Shown here: piece by piece, positions 52,546 through 62,046 of the stretch
Position numbering within the stretch: position 1 is the stretch's first letter
Layout: every line of letters begins with the position of its first letter
NCBI GenBank assembly: GCA_000017645.1
Contig: CP000781.1
Span: forward strand, 3,645,501-3,709,500
Source of the DNA: Xanthobacter autotrophicus Py2
GTDB lineage: Bacteria; Pseudomonadota; Alphaproteobacteria; Rhizobiales; Xanthobacteraceae
DNA length: 64,000 nt
Direction: 5' to 3'
Translations under genes and position numbers: made by a program
The notes under the pieces: generated by a model
The model's input: the letters and a program-made list of their open reading frames with translations, nothing else
Databases searched by the model: none
What the model was told of the DNA's origin: nothing

Positions 52546-53289
52546 ATGAAGCTGAAGGTGGTCGGCTGCGGCGACGCGTTCGGCTCCGGCGGGCGCGGCA
52601 ACAGCTGCTTCCTGGTGGCCTCACAGGCGGTCAAGGCCACCCTCGACTTCGGTGCCAGCGCCCTCGTGAACTTCAACAGGTTCAACATGGGTTCGGCGGA
52701 CATCGACACGGTGTTCATCAGCCACCTTCATGGAGATCACTTCGGTGGTATCCCATTCCTCCTGCTGGATGGCCAGTTCGTCCATCTGCGGGAACGGCCG
52801 CTGTCCATCGTCGGCCCGCCCGGAACCCGGGCGCGGCTGACGGCGGCCATGGAGGTGCTGTTCCCCGGCATGGGGGAGATCGACTGGCGATTCGCCTGGA
52901 GCGTGACCGAGGTCGAGCCCGGCTCCACTACCCGTCATGGCCCCCTGACCCTGACCACAGCGGAGGTGGTCCATCCCTCTGGAGCGCCCTCCACCGCCCT
53001 GCGGCTGGAGGACGGCACCCACACCCTCGCCTTCTCCGGCGATACCCAGTGGACCGACGCGCTGCTGCCCATTGCCCGGGGGGCGGACCTCTTCATCTGC
53101 GAGAGCTTCGCCTTCGAGGGCGAGCCCTACGGCCATCTCGCCTACCGCACCATTGCCCACCGGCGCGCGGACCTCGGCGCCCGGCGCATCCTGCTCACCC
53201 ACATGAGCGACGCCATGTGGGCGCGCCGGGGGGAGGTGGACCCCACCCATTTCATCGTGGCCGAGGATGGGCTCGAACTCGACATCTGA
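52546..53289 (+). CDS. MBL-fold metallohydrolase
   Basis: Metallo-beta-lactamase-fold enzyme of 247 aa with the zinc motif SHLHGDHFGG, AFSGDTQW (Asp bridging ligand) and the late His in LTHMSDAM. Most similar in style to the RNase Z/ElaC and PqsE-like branch of small cytoplasmic hydrolases, but tRNase activity is not implied: the family is functionally mixed. It overlaps the following uracil-DNA glycosylase-like gene by 23 nt and follows the GST gene by 4 nt. Confidence 0.9.
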   Translation: MKLKVVGCGDAFGSGGRGNSCFLVASQAVKATLDFGASALVNFNRFNMGSADIDTVFISHLHGDHFGGIPFLLLDGQFVHLRERPLSIVGPPGTRARLTAAMEVLFPGMGEIDWRFAWSVTEVEPGSTTRHGPLTLTTAEVVHPSGAPSTALRLEDGTHTLAFSGDTQWTDALLPIARGADLFICESFAFEGEPYGHLAYRTIAHRRADLGARRILLTHMSDAMWARRGEVDPTHFIVAEDGLELDI

Positions 53290-53944
53290 TCCCGCCCTCG
53301 ACGCTTTGGTGGCGCGCATCCGCGCCTGCCGGGTGTGCGTGGAGGCGCCGCGCGGCGCCCCGCTGCCTCACGAACCCCGCCCGGTGCTGTGGGTGTCGGA
53401 CACGGCGGCTATCCTGGTGGCGAGCCAGGCGCCGGGCACCAAGGTGCATGCCAGCGGCCGGCCCTTCACCGACGCCTCGGGCGACCGGCTTCGGCAATGG
53501 ATGGGGGTGAGCGACGACGAGTTTTACGACGCGTCCCGCATCGCCATCGCCCCCATGGGCTTCTGCTTTCCGGGGCAGGATGCGGCCGGCGGCGACCTGC
53601 CGCCCCGGCGCGAATGCGCGGCCACCTGGCACGACACCCTGTTCGCCACGCTGCCGGCGTTCCGGCTGATCCTGGCGGTGGGCCGCCCGGCGCAGGCCTA
53701 TCATCTGGCGCGGCTCGGCCTTCGCGCCCACCTGAAGGCGAGCCTGACCCAGACCGTGCACCACTGGCGGGAGGTGCGCGCGGCCGGCATGGCGCTGGCG
53801 CATCCGGTGGCGGTCTATACCCTGCCGCATCCCTCCTGGCGCAACACCGGCTGGCTCAAGCGCAACCCCTTCTTTGAAGCCGACCTGCTGCCGCAGCTTC
53901 AGGCCGACATCGCCCGCGCGCTGGGGCGGGGTGGGGGTGGCTGA
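53267..53944 (+). CDS. Uracil-DNA glycosylase family protein
   Basis: Protein of 225 aa in the UDG superfamily. The N-terminal part has IRACRVCVEAP (a CxxC pair that in family 4/5 enzymes is part of an Fe-S site), ILVASQAPGTKVHASGRPF (motif 1, where family 4 has GExPG) and the C-terminal LPHPSWRNTGW (motif 2). Only one Cys pair is obvious, so the Fe-S cluster may be lost. It probably acts in DNA repair, but other UDG-fold proteins bind different substrates. It overlaps the MBL gene by 23 nt. Confidence 0.85.
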   Translation: MGSNSTSDPALDALVARIRACRVCVEAPRGAPLPHEPRPVLWVSDTAAILVASQAPGTKVHASGRPFTDASGDRLRQWMGVSDDEFYDASRIAIAPMGFCFPGQDAAGGDLPPRRECAATWHDTLFATLPAFRLILAVGRPAQAYHLARLGLRAHLKASLTQTVHHWREVRAAGMALAHPVAVYTLPHPSWRNTGWLKRNPFFEADLLPQLQADIARALGRGGGG

Positions 53945-54121
53945 GTCGCTCCGCGACAGTCCACTCCCTTGCCCAACCTTTCATCAGCGCTCATATGTCG
54001 GGCTTTGCAGTTCAGAGATGTCATGCGACTCAATTGGCGACTTCCCTTTTTCACACACCGGGCCCGCGCGCCTGCCCCCGGAACGTCGACGGCGCGGGAG
54101 ACCGGCAACAGAGTTGAGACC

Positions 54122-55270
54122 ATGAGCAATACAGCCGAACTCAGCGAAGACCTGGTCCGCTCCACCCTCGCCTCGGTGCGCACCCCGGAGGGCGTCGCCC
54201 TCTCGGTGTCGCCCGCCCTCTCCGGCGTGGTGGTCACCTCCGGCAAGGTCTATCTGTCCATCAATGTGGACCCGGCCCAGGCCCGCGCCTGGGAAGGCGT
54301 GCGCGCCGCCGCCGAGGATGCGGTGAAGGCCGTTCCCGGCGTCGTCTCGGCGCTGGTGACCCTCACCGCCGAGCGCAAGATGGCCCCGCCGGCCCCCGCG
54401 CCCCAGGCGGCGCACGGGCACGGCCACGGCCACTCCCATGGCGCGCCGGCCCCGCGCGGCATCTCGGTGCCGGGCGTTGCCTCCATCATCGCGGTGGCCT
54501 CGGGCAAGGGCGGCGTGGGCAAGTCTACCACCTCCATCAACCTCGCCCTCGCCCTGCGCGACCTTGGCCTGAAGGTGGGCCTGCTCGACGCCGACATCTA
54601 CGGCCCCTCGGTGCCGCGCCTGTCCGGCGTGGCCCAGAAGCCGGAGACCACGGCGGACGGAAAAACCATGATCCCGCTGGAGAATTTCGGCCTCCAGCTG
54701 ATGTCCATCGGCTTCCTGGTGGAGGAAGACACGCCGATGATCTGGCGCGGGCCCATGGTCATGTCCGCCATCTCGCAGATGCTGAAGGAAGTGAAGTGGG
54801 GCCCGCTCGACGTGCTGGTGGTGGACATGCCCCCCGGCACCGGCGATGCCCAGCTCACCATGGCCCAGCAGGTGAATCTCGCCGGCGCGGTCATCGTCTC
54901 CACCCCGCAGGACCTCGCCCTCATCGATGCGCGGCGCGGCGTCGCCATGTTCGAGAAGGTGAACATTCCCATCCTCGGCGTGGTGGAGAACATGTCCCAC
55001 TTCATCTGCCCCCATTGCGGCGGCCGGTCCGACATCTTCGGCCATGGCGGCGCCCATGCCGAGGCGGACAAGATGGGCGTGCCCTTCCTGGGCGAGATCC
55101 CGCTGCACATGCGCATCCGCGAAATGTCCGACGCCGGCCTGCCCATCGTGATCTCGGATCCGGAGAGCCCGCAGACCGCCGCCTATCGCCACGTGGCGCA
55201 GGGGGTGAAGGCGGCGCTGGATCGCGTCACCTCGTCCAGCAAGCAGGCCCCGCGCATCGTCATCGAGTGA
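54122..55270 (+). CDS. mrp: Iron-sulfur cluster carrier ATPase (Mrp/ApbC/Ind1 family)
   Basis: P-loop ATPase of 382 aa. Domain order: an N-terminal MIP18/DUF59-like domain (to about 85), a His-rich linker HGHGHGHSH (98-106), then the deviant Walker A SGKGGVGKST (127-136), VVDMPPGTGD and the cluster-binding CPHC pair. ApbC-type proteins hold a labile [4Fe-4S] cluster between subunits and hand it to apo-proteins. The His-rich linker is unusual in the family and may bind metal. Followed by a strong terminator. Confidence 0.95.
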   Translation: MSNTAELSEDLVRSTLASVRTPEGVALSVSPALSGVVVTSGKVYLSINVDPAQARAWEGVRAAAEDAVKAVPGVVSALVTLTAERKMAPPAPAPQAAHGHGHGHSHGAPAPRGISVPGVASIIAVASGKGGVGKSTTSINLALALRDLGLKVGLLDADIYGPSVPRLSGVAQKPETTADGKTMIPLENFGLQLMSIGFLVEEDTPMIWRGPMVMSAISQMLKEVKWGPLDVLVVDMPPGTGDAQLTMAQQVNLAGAVIVSTPQDLALIDARRGVAMFEKVNIPILGVVENMSHFICPHCGGRSDIFGHGGAHAEADKMGVPFLGEIPLHMRIREMSDAGLPIVISDPESPQTAAYRHVAQGVKAALDRVTSSSKQAPRIVIE

Positions 55271-55277
55271 GGCGACG

Positions 55278-55312
55278 CCCCCCACGGCCTGGCGGTGCCC
55301 GGCCGTGGGGGG
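55278..55312 (+). terminator. Terminator after mrp
   Basis: CCCCCCACGGCC and GGCCGTGGGGGG form a perfect 12-bp stem 8 nt after the stop codon. No T-run follows, so efficiency is uncertain. Confidence 0.6.
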
Positions 55313-55471
55313 CCGCGAGGGGGAACGCGCGGCCAAGCTTCTGTGACTTTAGGATAAGGTGGGCTGCGATCGAGCCGGCGTGCGTTGCCAGCAGGTGACG
55401 GGGTGCTCTAGAACAGTGGTATGCCGGCCCTTGCGAGAGGCTGAGCCGCCAAGAAGTCTAGGGAGCCATCC

Positions 55472-56563
55472 ATGAAACGCCGTGATTTCCTGACCGCCGC
55501 CGGTGCGGGCGTTGCCGCGTCCGCCGCCGTCGCCATGCCGGCCATCGCCCAGTCGGCGCCGGAAGTGAAATGGCGCTGCGCCTCCTCCTTCCCCAAGTCG
55601 CTGGACACCATCTATGGCGCCGCCGAGCTGATGGCGAAGCAGGTGGCCGAGATCACCGACGGCAAGTTCCAGATCCAGGTGTTCGCGGCGGGCGAGATCG
55701 TCCCCGGCCTGCAGGCGCTGGACGCCACCCAGAACAAGACCGTCGAGATGAGCCACTCGGCGTCCTATTATTATGTGGGCAAGGACCCCACCTTCGGCTT
55801 CGGCACCGCCGTGCCGTTCGGCCTCAACGCCCGCCAGATCAACGCCTGGTTCCTGTTCGGGAACGGCCTGACCCTGATGAACGAGTTCTACAAGAAGTAC
55901 GGCGTGGTGATGTTCCCGGGCGGCAACACCGGCGGCCAGATGGGCGGCTGGTTCCGCAAGGAAATCAAGACCGTGGCCGACCTGCAGGGCCTCAAGATGC
56001 GCATCGCCGGCATCGGCGGGCAGGTGCTGGCCAAGCTCGGCGTGGTGCCGCAGCAGCTCGCCGGCGGCGACATCTATCCGGCGCTGGAGAAGGGCACCAT
56101 CGACGCCGCCGAATGGGTGGGCCCCTATGACGACGAGCGCCTCGGCCTCTACAAGGTGGCGCAGTATTATTATTTCCCCGGCTGGTGGGAGGGCTCGGCG
56201 GCGCTGAACTTCTTCGTCAACCAGGAGAAGCTGGCCGAGCTGCCGAAGAACTATCGCGCGGCGCTCACCACTGCCATGGCGCAGGCCAACGAGAGCATGC
56301 TGGCGAGCTACGACGCCAAGAACCCCATCGCGGTGCAGAGCCTGGTGAAGGCCGGCACCCAGCTGCGCCGCTACCCCAACGACGTGATGGACGCGGCCTA
56401 CAAGGCCTCGCACCAGCTTTATGATGAGATCGCCGCCAAGAACGAAGACTTCAAGAAGATCTACGAAGACATGAAGGCGTTCCGCAACAACGCCTATCTG
56501 TGGTGGCAGATCGTCGAGTTCACCTATGACGACTTCATGGTGCGCGCCCGCACCCGCGGCTGA
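55472..56563 (+). CDS. TRAP transporter substrate-binding protein (DctP type)
   Basis: Periplasmic solute-binding protein of 363 aa with a Tat signal peptide (KRRDFLTAAGAGVAASAAVA; twin Arg at 3-4). It matches the DctP/TakP family, with VFAAGEIVPGLQALDATQ, the Arg-containing ligand segment KMRIAGIGGQVLAKLG and AEWVGPYDDERLGLY. TakP-like proteins bind 2-oxo acids or similar carboxylates. The membrane subunits DctQ and DctM are not adjacent, so the protein is an orphan here. Followed by a strong terminator. Confidence 0.93.
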   Translation: MKRRDFLTAAGAGVAASAAVAMPAIAQSAPEVKWRCASSFPKSLDTIYGAAELMAKQVAEITDGKFQIQVFAAGEIVPGLQALDATQNKTVEMSHSASYYYVGKDPTFGFGTAVPFGLNARQINAWFLFGNGLTLMNEFYKKYGVVMFPGGNTGGQMGGWFRKEIKTVADLQGLKMRIAGIGGQVLAKLGVVPQQLAGGDIYPALEKGTIDAAEWVGPYDDERLGLYKVAQYYYFPGWWEGSAALNFFVNQEKLAELPKNYRAALTTAMAQANESMLASYDAKNPIAVQSLVKAGTQLRRYPNDVMDAAYKASHQLYDEIAAKNEDFKKIYEDMKAFRNNAYLWWQIVEFTYDDFMVRARTRG

Positions 56564-56585
56564 GCCGTCTGTCATCGCTGATGAG

Positions 56586-56617
56586 AAAAGCCCCGGAGCG
56601 CTGCTCCGGGGCTTTTT
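56586..56617 (+). terminator. Terminator after the TRAP binding-protein gene
   Basis: AAAAGCCCCGGAGC, GC loop, GCTCCGGGGCTTTTT: a perfect GC-rich stem with T-run, between convergent genes; on the minus strand it may also end glyS. Confidence 0.93.
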
Positions 56618-56653
56618 GTTGAGCGGCTCGGGCCGGGGCGCGGGGGCGGAGCG

Positions 56654-58855
56654 TCAGCCGCCGATGCGGTCGAAATCGGCGATGCCGCGGGTGGCGGCGC
56701 GGATTTCATCCAGCAGCTTCAGGCGGTTCTCGCGCAGGGCGGGGTCTTGATCATTCACCGTGACCGCGTCGAAGAAGGCATCCACGGGACCGCGCAGGTC
56801 CGCCAGCGCGGTCATGGCGGTCTCGAAGTCCTCCGCCGCCACGGCGGCGGCGACGCGGCCCTTCACCTGCTCGATGGCATCGGCGAGGCGCTCTTCGGCC
56901 GGCTCCTTCAGCAGGGTGGCATCGGTGGGGCCGGCGAAGGCGCGGCCGTCCTTCTTCTCCTCGATGCGCAGGATGTTCACCGCGCGGCGATAGCCGGCGA
57001 GCAGTGTCCTGCCGTCCTCGGTGTCGAGGAAGCGGGCCAGCGCCGTCATGCGCTCCACCAGCAGGAACAGGTCGTCCTGCCCCTCCAGTGCAAAGACCGC
57101 ATCCACGAGGTCATGGCGCGCGCCATGCTCGCGCAGATGGACTTTCAGGCGATCGGCAAAGAAGGAGAGGAGGTCGATGCTGCGGGAGTCGGCAGTCCTG
57201 TCGCCAAACTTTCTGCTGACCCACATCGCGACATCATTGCCCACGACCGCGCCGCCCTGATCTCCGAGCGCGTCCTCTACGCGCTTGATGCGAGCCTCGT
57301 TGGCGGTGCGGATGATGTCTTGGTCCGCTAGCTTGAAGTGCCCTGTGAACACATCCGCCAACCGCAACCGCAGCCCATTCTCCAGCACGATCCGGATCAC
57401 CCCAAGCGCTGCCCGGCGCAGCGCGTAGGGGTCCTTGCTCCCGGTGGGCTTCTCATCAATCGCCCAGAAGCCGACCAAAGTGTCGATCTTGTCTGCCAGC
57501 GCCACGGCGACGGAGACCGGCGCGGTGGGCACACGGTCGCCGGGGCCTTGCGGCTTGTAATGCTCCTCGCAGGCGGCGGCGACTTCCGGAGCCAGCCCCT
57601 CGCCCTGCGCATAATAGTGGCCCATGAGGCCCTGAAGCTCGGGGAACTCGCCCACCACCTCGGTGAGCAGGTCCGCCTTGCAGAACAGCGCCGCGTCCTC
57701 GGCCAGCGCGGCGGGCGCGCCCACCTTCGGCGCGATCTCCACCGCGAGGCGGCGGATGCGCTCGATGCGCTCGGCCTGCGAGCCCAGCTTCTCGTGGAAG
57801 GTGATGGACTGGAACCGGGGCATCCGGCTTTCCAGCCCGTTCACCCGGTCCGTATCCCAGAAGAATTTCGCGTCCGACAGGCGGGCGCGGATGACGCGCT
57901 CGTTGCCGGCGACGATGGCCGCGCCGCCGTCGCTCGCCACCAGATTGGAGATCAGCAGGAAGCGGTTGGCGAGGCGCCCGGTGGCCGGGTCCTTCAGCAC
58001 GAAGCACTTCTGGTTGGCGCGGATGGTGGCGCGGATGACTTCATCCGGGATATCGAGGAAACGCTCCTCGAACGCGCCCATGAGCACCACGGGCCATTCC
58101 ACCAGCCCCGCCACCTCGTCCAGCAGACCCTCGTCCTCCACCAGCTCAAGCCTGTTGGCGAACGCCTCGTTCTTGGCATCGGCAAGGATGATGTCCTTGC
58201 GGCGGTCGCGGTCGACCACCACTTTGGCGGCCTCGAGCTTGGCCATCCAGTCGTCCAGCCGCTTCACCGTGATGGGTGCGGGCGCAAGGAAGCGGTGGCC
58301 GTAGGTGATGTTGGAGGAGACGATGCCGTCCACCTCGAAGCGCACCACTTCCGGCTCGTCCCCTTCCGCCCCGAAGGTGGCGACGATGGAATGCAGCGGC
58401 CGCACCCAGCGCAGGCTTCCCGAGCCCCAGCGCATGGATTTCGGCCAGGGGAAGCTGCGGATGATGGCGGGGATGATCTCGGCGATCACCTCGGGGGTGG
58501 GGCGGCCGGGCTTTTCCACCACGGCGACATAGAAGTCGCCCTTCTTGGGGTCGCTCTGCACGGTGGCCTGATCGAGGGACGAAAGCCCCGCCGATTTCAG
58601 GAAGCCGGCGATGGCGCCGTCCGGCGCGCCCACGCGCGGACCCTTCTTCTCCTCGCGCTGGTCCGCCTGCCGGCCGGGCAGGCCGTGCACCGCCAGCGCC
58701 AGCCGGCGCGGGGTCACGAAGGCCTTCGCGCCCTCATAGAGCAGGCCCCGCTCCACCAGCGCGTCGGTGACGAGCTTCTTCAGCCCGTCGGCCGCCTGGG
58801 CCTGCATGCGGGCGGGGATTTCCTCGGAGAAGAGTTCAATGAGAAGGTCGGGCAT
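56654..58855 (-). CDS. glyS: Glycyl-tRNA synthetase beta subunit
   Basis: Beta subunit of 733 aa of the alpha2-beta2 glycyl-tRNA synthetase; it recognises tRNA-Gly. The N-terminal [18 protein letters not shown] is the family signature and fixes the ATG. Further conserved segments are [19 protein letters not shown] and [15 protein letters not shown], plus a C-terminal DALR-type anticodon-binding region. It is 67 nt downstream of glyQ, forming the usual glyQS pair. Confidence 0.96.
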   Translation of the reverse strand: MPDLLIELFSEEIPARMQAQAADGLKKLVTDALVERGLLYEGAKAFVTPRRLALAVHGLPGRQADQREEKKGPRVGAPDGAIAGFLKSAGLSSLDQATVQSDPKKGDFYVAVVEKPGRPTPEVIAEIIPAIIRSFPWPKSMRWGSGSLRWVRPLHSIVATFGAEGDEPEVVRFEVDGIVSSNITYGHRFLAPAPITVKRLDDWMAKLEAAKVVVDRDRRKDIILADAKNEAFANRLELVEDEGLLDEVAGLVEWPVVLMGAFEERFLDIPDEVIRATIRANQKCFVLKDPATGRLANRFLLISNLVASDGGAAIVAGNERVIRARLSDAKFFWDTDRVNGLESRMPRFQSITFHEKLGSQAERIERIRRLAVEIAPKVGAPAALAEDAALFCKADLLTEVVGEFPELQGLMGHYYAQGEGLAPEVAAACEEHYKPQGPGDRVPTAPVSVAVALADKIDTLVGFWAIDEKPTGSKDPYALRRAALGVIRIVLENGLRLRLADVFTGHFKLADQDIIRTANEARIKRVEDALGDQGGAVVGNDVAMWVSRKFGDRTADSRSIDLLSFFADRLKVHLREHGARHDLVDAVFALEGQDDLFLLVERMTALARFLDTEDGRTLLAGYRRAVNILRIEEKKDGRAFAGPTDATLLKEPAEERLADAIEQVKGRVAAAVAAEDFETAMTALADLRGPVDAFFDAVTVNDQDPALRENRLKLLDEIRAATRGIADFDRIGG

Positions 58856-58922
58856 GGGATCAGTCTTGATCAATCTGGGTCGCGCAAGGCGATGAAGGGG
58901 GCCGGAAGCGGGGGAGGGGCGC

Positions 58923-59855
58923 TCAGGCCGCCCCGCCGGCCGCCGTCTTGAGCCAGGCGGCGCCGCAGGCCTTCGCCAGCTCGCGCACCCGCAGGATGTA
59001 GCTCTGCCGCTCGGTCACCGAGATCACGCCGCGCGCGTCGAGCAGGTTGAAGACGTGGGAGGCCTTGATGCACTGGTCGTAGGCCGGCAGCGCCATTTCG
59101 TGGCGTTCGCCCTTGTCGCCGAAGGCGAGGTACTTGTGGCAGGCCTTCTCGGCCATGCGGAACTGCTCCAGCAGCATCTCGGTGTCCGCGGCCTCGAAAT
59201 TGTGCCGGGAATATTCCTGTTCGGCCTGGTGGAATACGTCGCCGTAGCTGATCTTCTCAGCCCCGTCGCGGCCGTTGAAATTGAGGTCGTAGACGTTCTC
59301 CACCCCCTGCACATACATGGCGAGGCGCTCCAGCCCGTAGGTCAGCTCGCCGGAGACGGGGGCGCACTCGATGCCGGCCACCTGCTGGAAGTAGGTGAAC
59401 TGCGACACCTCCATGCCGTCGCACCAGCATTCCCAGCCGAGGCCCCAGGCGCCCAGCGTCGGACTCTCCCAGTCGTCCTCCACGAAGCGCACGTCGTGCA
59501 GGCCGAGGTCCACGCCGATGGCCTGGAGTGACTTGAGGTACAGCTCCTGGAGGTTGTCCGGCGACGGCTTCAGGATCACCTGGAACTGGTAATAATGCTG
59601 GAGGCGGTTGGGGTTCTCGCCATAGCGGCCATCCTTGGGGCGGCGGGAGGGCTGCACATAGGCCGCCTTCCAGGGCTTCGGCCCCAGCGCGCGCAAGGTG
59701 GTGGCGGGATGGAAGGTGCCGGCGCCCACTTCCATGTCGTAGGGCTGGAGGACCACGCAGCCCTGGTCCGCCCAGAAGCGCTGAAGGGTCAGCAGCAGGG
59801 CCTGGAAGGAACGGTCGGGCCGCATGTGGGCGGGAAGGGCGGGATCAATCATCAT
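58923..59855 (-). CDS. glyQ: Glycyl-tRNA synthetase alpha subunit
   Basis: Catalytic alpha subunit of 310 aa. Conserved segments are [25 protein letters not shown] at the start, [54 protein letters not shown] and [10 protein letters not shown] at the end, all of class IIc glycyl-tRNA synthetases. The ATG at 59855 was chosen because the core begins shortly after; a second Met directly follows. Upstream across 142 bp is maiA in the same orientation, but the gap suggests a separate promoter. Confidence 0.96.
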   Translation of the reverse strand: MMIDPALPAHMRPDRSFQALLLTLQRFWADQGCVVLQPYDMEVGAGTFHPATTLRALGPKPWKAAYVQPSRRPKDGRYGENPNRLQHYYQFQVILKPSPDNLQELYLKSLQAIGVDLGLHDVRFVEDDWESPTLGAWGLGWECWCDGMEVSQFTYFQQVAGIECAPVSGELTYGLERLAMYVQGVENVYDLNFNGRDGAEKISYGDVFHQAEQEYSRHNFEAADTEMLLEQFRMAEKACHKYLAFGDKGERHEMALPAYDQCIKASHVFNLLDARGVISVTERQSYILRVRELAKACGAAWLKTAAGGAA

Positions 59856-59996
59856 GTGCTCGCTGGGCCATTTCCGGCGGCTGTGCGGCCCGGTCGTCCC
59901 GTTCGTGGGCCGGCCGGGCGGCAGCGCCGCAGGCGCGCGGGACACTAGAGAGGCGTTGCCGCGATGGCAACTCGCCGGCGGGGATAAGCCGGGCAC

Positions 59997-60644
59997 CTAC
60001 CCTTCCGCATCCGCCTGCCGGGCGGGATGGGCGGCCATGAAGGCAGGATGGGTCGCCGCCAGCGCCTCCACCCGCAAGATGCGGGGGTAAGCCTCCAGCG
60101 GGACGTTGAAGCGGCGGGCGGAATAGAGCTGAGGGATCAGGTAGAGGTCGGCAAGGCCGGGCGCGTGGCCGAAGCAATAGCCCTCCTCGCCGATCATCTG
60201 TTCCACGGCGGCAAAGCCCTCCGTGATCCAGCGGGCGATCCAGGCGGAGACGGCGGCCTCGTCCTGCTTCAGCTCGCGGCGCAGCATGGTGAGGGGCGAC
60301 ACATTGTTGAGGGGGTGGATGTCGCAACCGATGAGCGCCGCCACCGCGCGCACCTTCGCCCGCGCCACTGCCGAGGCCGGCAGCAGGGGCGGGGCCGGAT
60401 AGGCCTCCTCCAGATATTCGAGGATGGCCGGGGATTGGGTGAGCACGGTGCCGTCGTCCAGCACCAGGGTCGGCAGGCGCTGCTGCGGGTTGAGGGCGGC
60501 ATAGGCCGGGGCATGCTGCTCCCCACCATTGCGCACCAGATGCACCGGCACCTGTTCCACCGCGATGCCCTTCAGGGCGAGCGCGATGCGCACCCGGTAG
60601 GCCGAGGTGGAGCGCCAATAGGTATAGAGCCGCACGGCGCTCAC
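59997..60644 (-). CDS. maiA: Maleylacetoacetate isomerase
   Basis: Zeta-class glutathione transferase of 215 aa that isomerises maleylacetoacetate to fumarylacetoacetate in tyrosine breakdown. The N-terminal segment YWRSTSAYRVRIALALKGI is the family signature, but the usual SSC active-site triplet reads STS. NPQQRLPTLVLDDG and LTQSPAILEYLEE form the GSH-binding part. The start overlaps the fahA stop (ATGA), so it is co-translated with fahA. Confidence 0.93.
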   Translation of the reverse strand: MSAVRLYTYWRSTSAYRVRIALALKGIAVEQVPVHLVRNGGEQHAPAYAALNPQQRLPTLVLDDGTVLTQSPAILEYLEEAYPAPPLLPASAVARAKVRAVAALIGCDIHPLNNVSPLTMLRRELKQDEAAVSAWIARWITEGFAAVEQMIGEEGYCFGHAPGLADLYLIPQLYSARRFNVPLEAYPRILRVEALAATHPAFMAAHPARQADAEG

Positions 60645-61957
60645 CCGAGCGCCGGCAGGATGGTGCCACTGCAGGCGCCGAAGCCGATGGAGACGAAGCC
60701 CTCGCGCGCGGCGCGGCCGGTGATGATCACCGTGTCGCCATCCTCCAGAAAGCGCCGCTCTTCGCCCGAGGCGAGGGTGAGAGGCGCCTTGCCGCCCTGC
60801 GACAGTTCCAAAAGGCTGCCGAAGCTATCCGGCGTGGGGCCGGAGATGGTGCCGGTGCCCATGAGGTCGCCGGGCGACAGGTTGCAGCCGCCGCAGGTGT
60901 GGTGCGCGACGAACTGGGCGGCGGTCCAGTAGAGGTCGCTTGATGAGCCGCGCGACAGGCGATGGGGCGGCAGGCCCTTCTCCTTCAGCCCCGGCGTCTC
61001 GATGAGCACCTCCAGGGTGATGTCGAGGGCGCCCTGCGCCTGGTCGGCGGCATCGAGCAGATAGGGCAGGGGGGCGGGATCGCCCTGCGGCCGCACGGGC
61101 TGGGGGATGCGGAAGGGGGCCAGCGCTTCCGGCGTCACCACCCAGGGCGACACGGTGGTGATGAAGTTCTTGGCGAGGAACGGGCCGAGCGGCTGGTATT
61201 CCCAGCCCTGGATGTCGCGGGCCGACCAGTCGTTGAGCAGGCAGAAGCCGGCGATGTGCTCGCCCGCGGCGTGGATGGAAACTGGCTCGCCGAGGGCGTT
61301 GCCCGGCCCGACGAAGATGCCCAGCTCCAGCTCGTAGTCGAGGTTGCCGGAGGGGCCGAAGGTCGGCTCCGCCTCGTCGGCCCGCTTGCGCTGGCCGTTG
61401 GGCCGGCGCACGTCGAAGCCCGAGGGCCGGATGGAGGAGGCCCGCCCGTGATAGCCGATGGGCACGTATTTATAGTTGGGCAGCAATGGGTTATCCGGCC
61501 GGAACAGCTTGCCCACATTGGTGGCGTGGGAGATGCCGGCGTAGAAATCCGTATAGTCGCCGATGGCGGCGGGCAGGTGCAGGGTGCAGTCGGCGGCGCG
61601 GTGCAGCAGCCGGCCGGCGTGGGGCTCCACGTTGGAGCGCTCCACGCCATGGGCATCCAGCAACTGGACGAGCCGCGCGCGCAACGCGGCGCGCGGCGCC
61701 GCCCCGAGGGCGAAGAAGGCGTTGAGGGTCGACCCTGCTGCCGCCTGCGCCGCCGCCTTGGCGATGCCCTCGAACAGGCCCAGCTCCAGCGCCACGGCGA
61801 GATCGAGGATGTCGTCGCCGATGGCGACGCCCCCGCGCGGTTGCCCGCCGGGCGGGCTGAAGATGCCGAAGGGCAGGTTCTGGATGGGAAAGTCGGAATG
61901 GCCGTTGGCCGAGGCCACCCAGCTGGTGCGGGCGGGATCGTGGGTCGCGTCGATCAT
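60641..61957 (-). CDS. fahA: Fumarylacetoacetase
   Basis: Fumarylacetoacetate hydrolase of 438 aa, splitting fumarylacetoacetate to fumarate and acetoacetate, the last step of homogentisate catabolism. Metal-binding segments YTDFYAGISHATNVGKLFRP (Asp), LDYELELGIFVGPGN (Glu pair) and LLNDWSARDIQGWEYQPLGPF (Asp, Arg) are intact. An N-terminal FAH SH3-like domain is present. The ATG at 61957 was chosen; a longer reading is possible. It lies 89 bp after hmgA. Confidence 0.95.
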   Translation of the reverse strand: MIDATHDPARTSWVASANGHSDFPIQNLPFGIFSPPGGQPRGGVAIGDDILDLAVALELGLFEGIAKAAAQAAAGSTLNAFFALGAAPRAALRARLVQLLDAHGVERSNVEPHAGRLLHRAADCTLHLPAAIGDYTDFYAGISHATNVGKLFRPDNPLLPNYKYVPIGYHGRASSIRPSGFDVRRPNGQRKRADEAEPTFGPSGNLDYELELGIFVGPGNALGEPVSIHAAGEHIAGFCLLNDWSARDIQGWEYQPLGPFLAKNFITTVSPWVVTPEALAPFRIPQPVRPQGDPAPLPYLLDAADQAQGALDITLEVLIETPGLKEKGLPPHRLSRGSSSDLYWTAAQFVAHHTCGGCNLSPGDLMGTGTISGPTPDSFGSLLELSQGGKAPLTLASGEERRFLEDGDTVIITGRAAREGFVSIGFGACSGTILPALG

Positions 61958-61988
61958 GGGAGCGGTCCGGGCAGGGGGCAAGGAAGGG

Positions 61989-62013
61989 CCGGCGCCGGGA
62001 TGCGGCGCCGGCG
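61989..62013 (-). promoter_or_regulatory. Hairpin between hmgA and fahA
   Basis: GCCGGCGCC and GGCGCCGGC form a perfect 9-bp stem in the 89-bp gap. It may stabilise the processed mRNA or partly terminate, setting the hmgA to fahA ratio. Confidence 0.5.
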
Positions 62014-62046
62014 CGGAGGCAAAGTCAGACGGGGAAGACCCTCACC

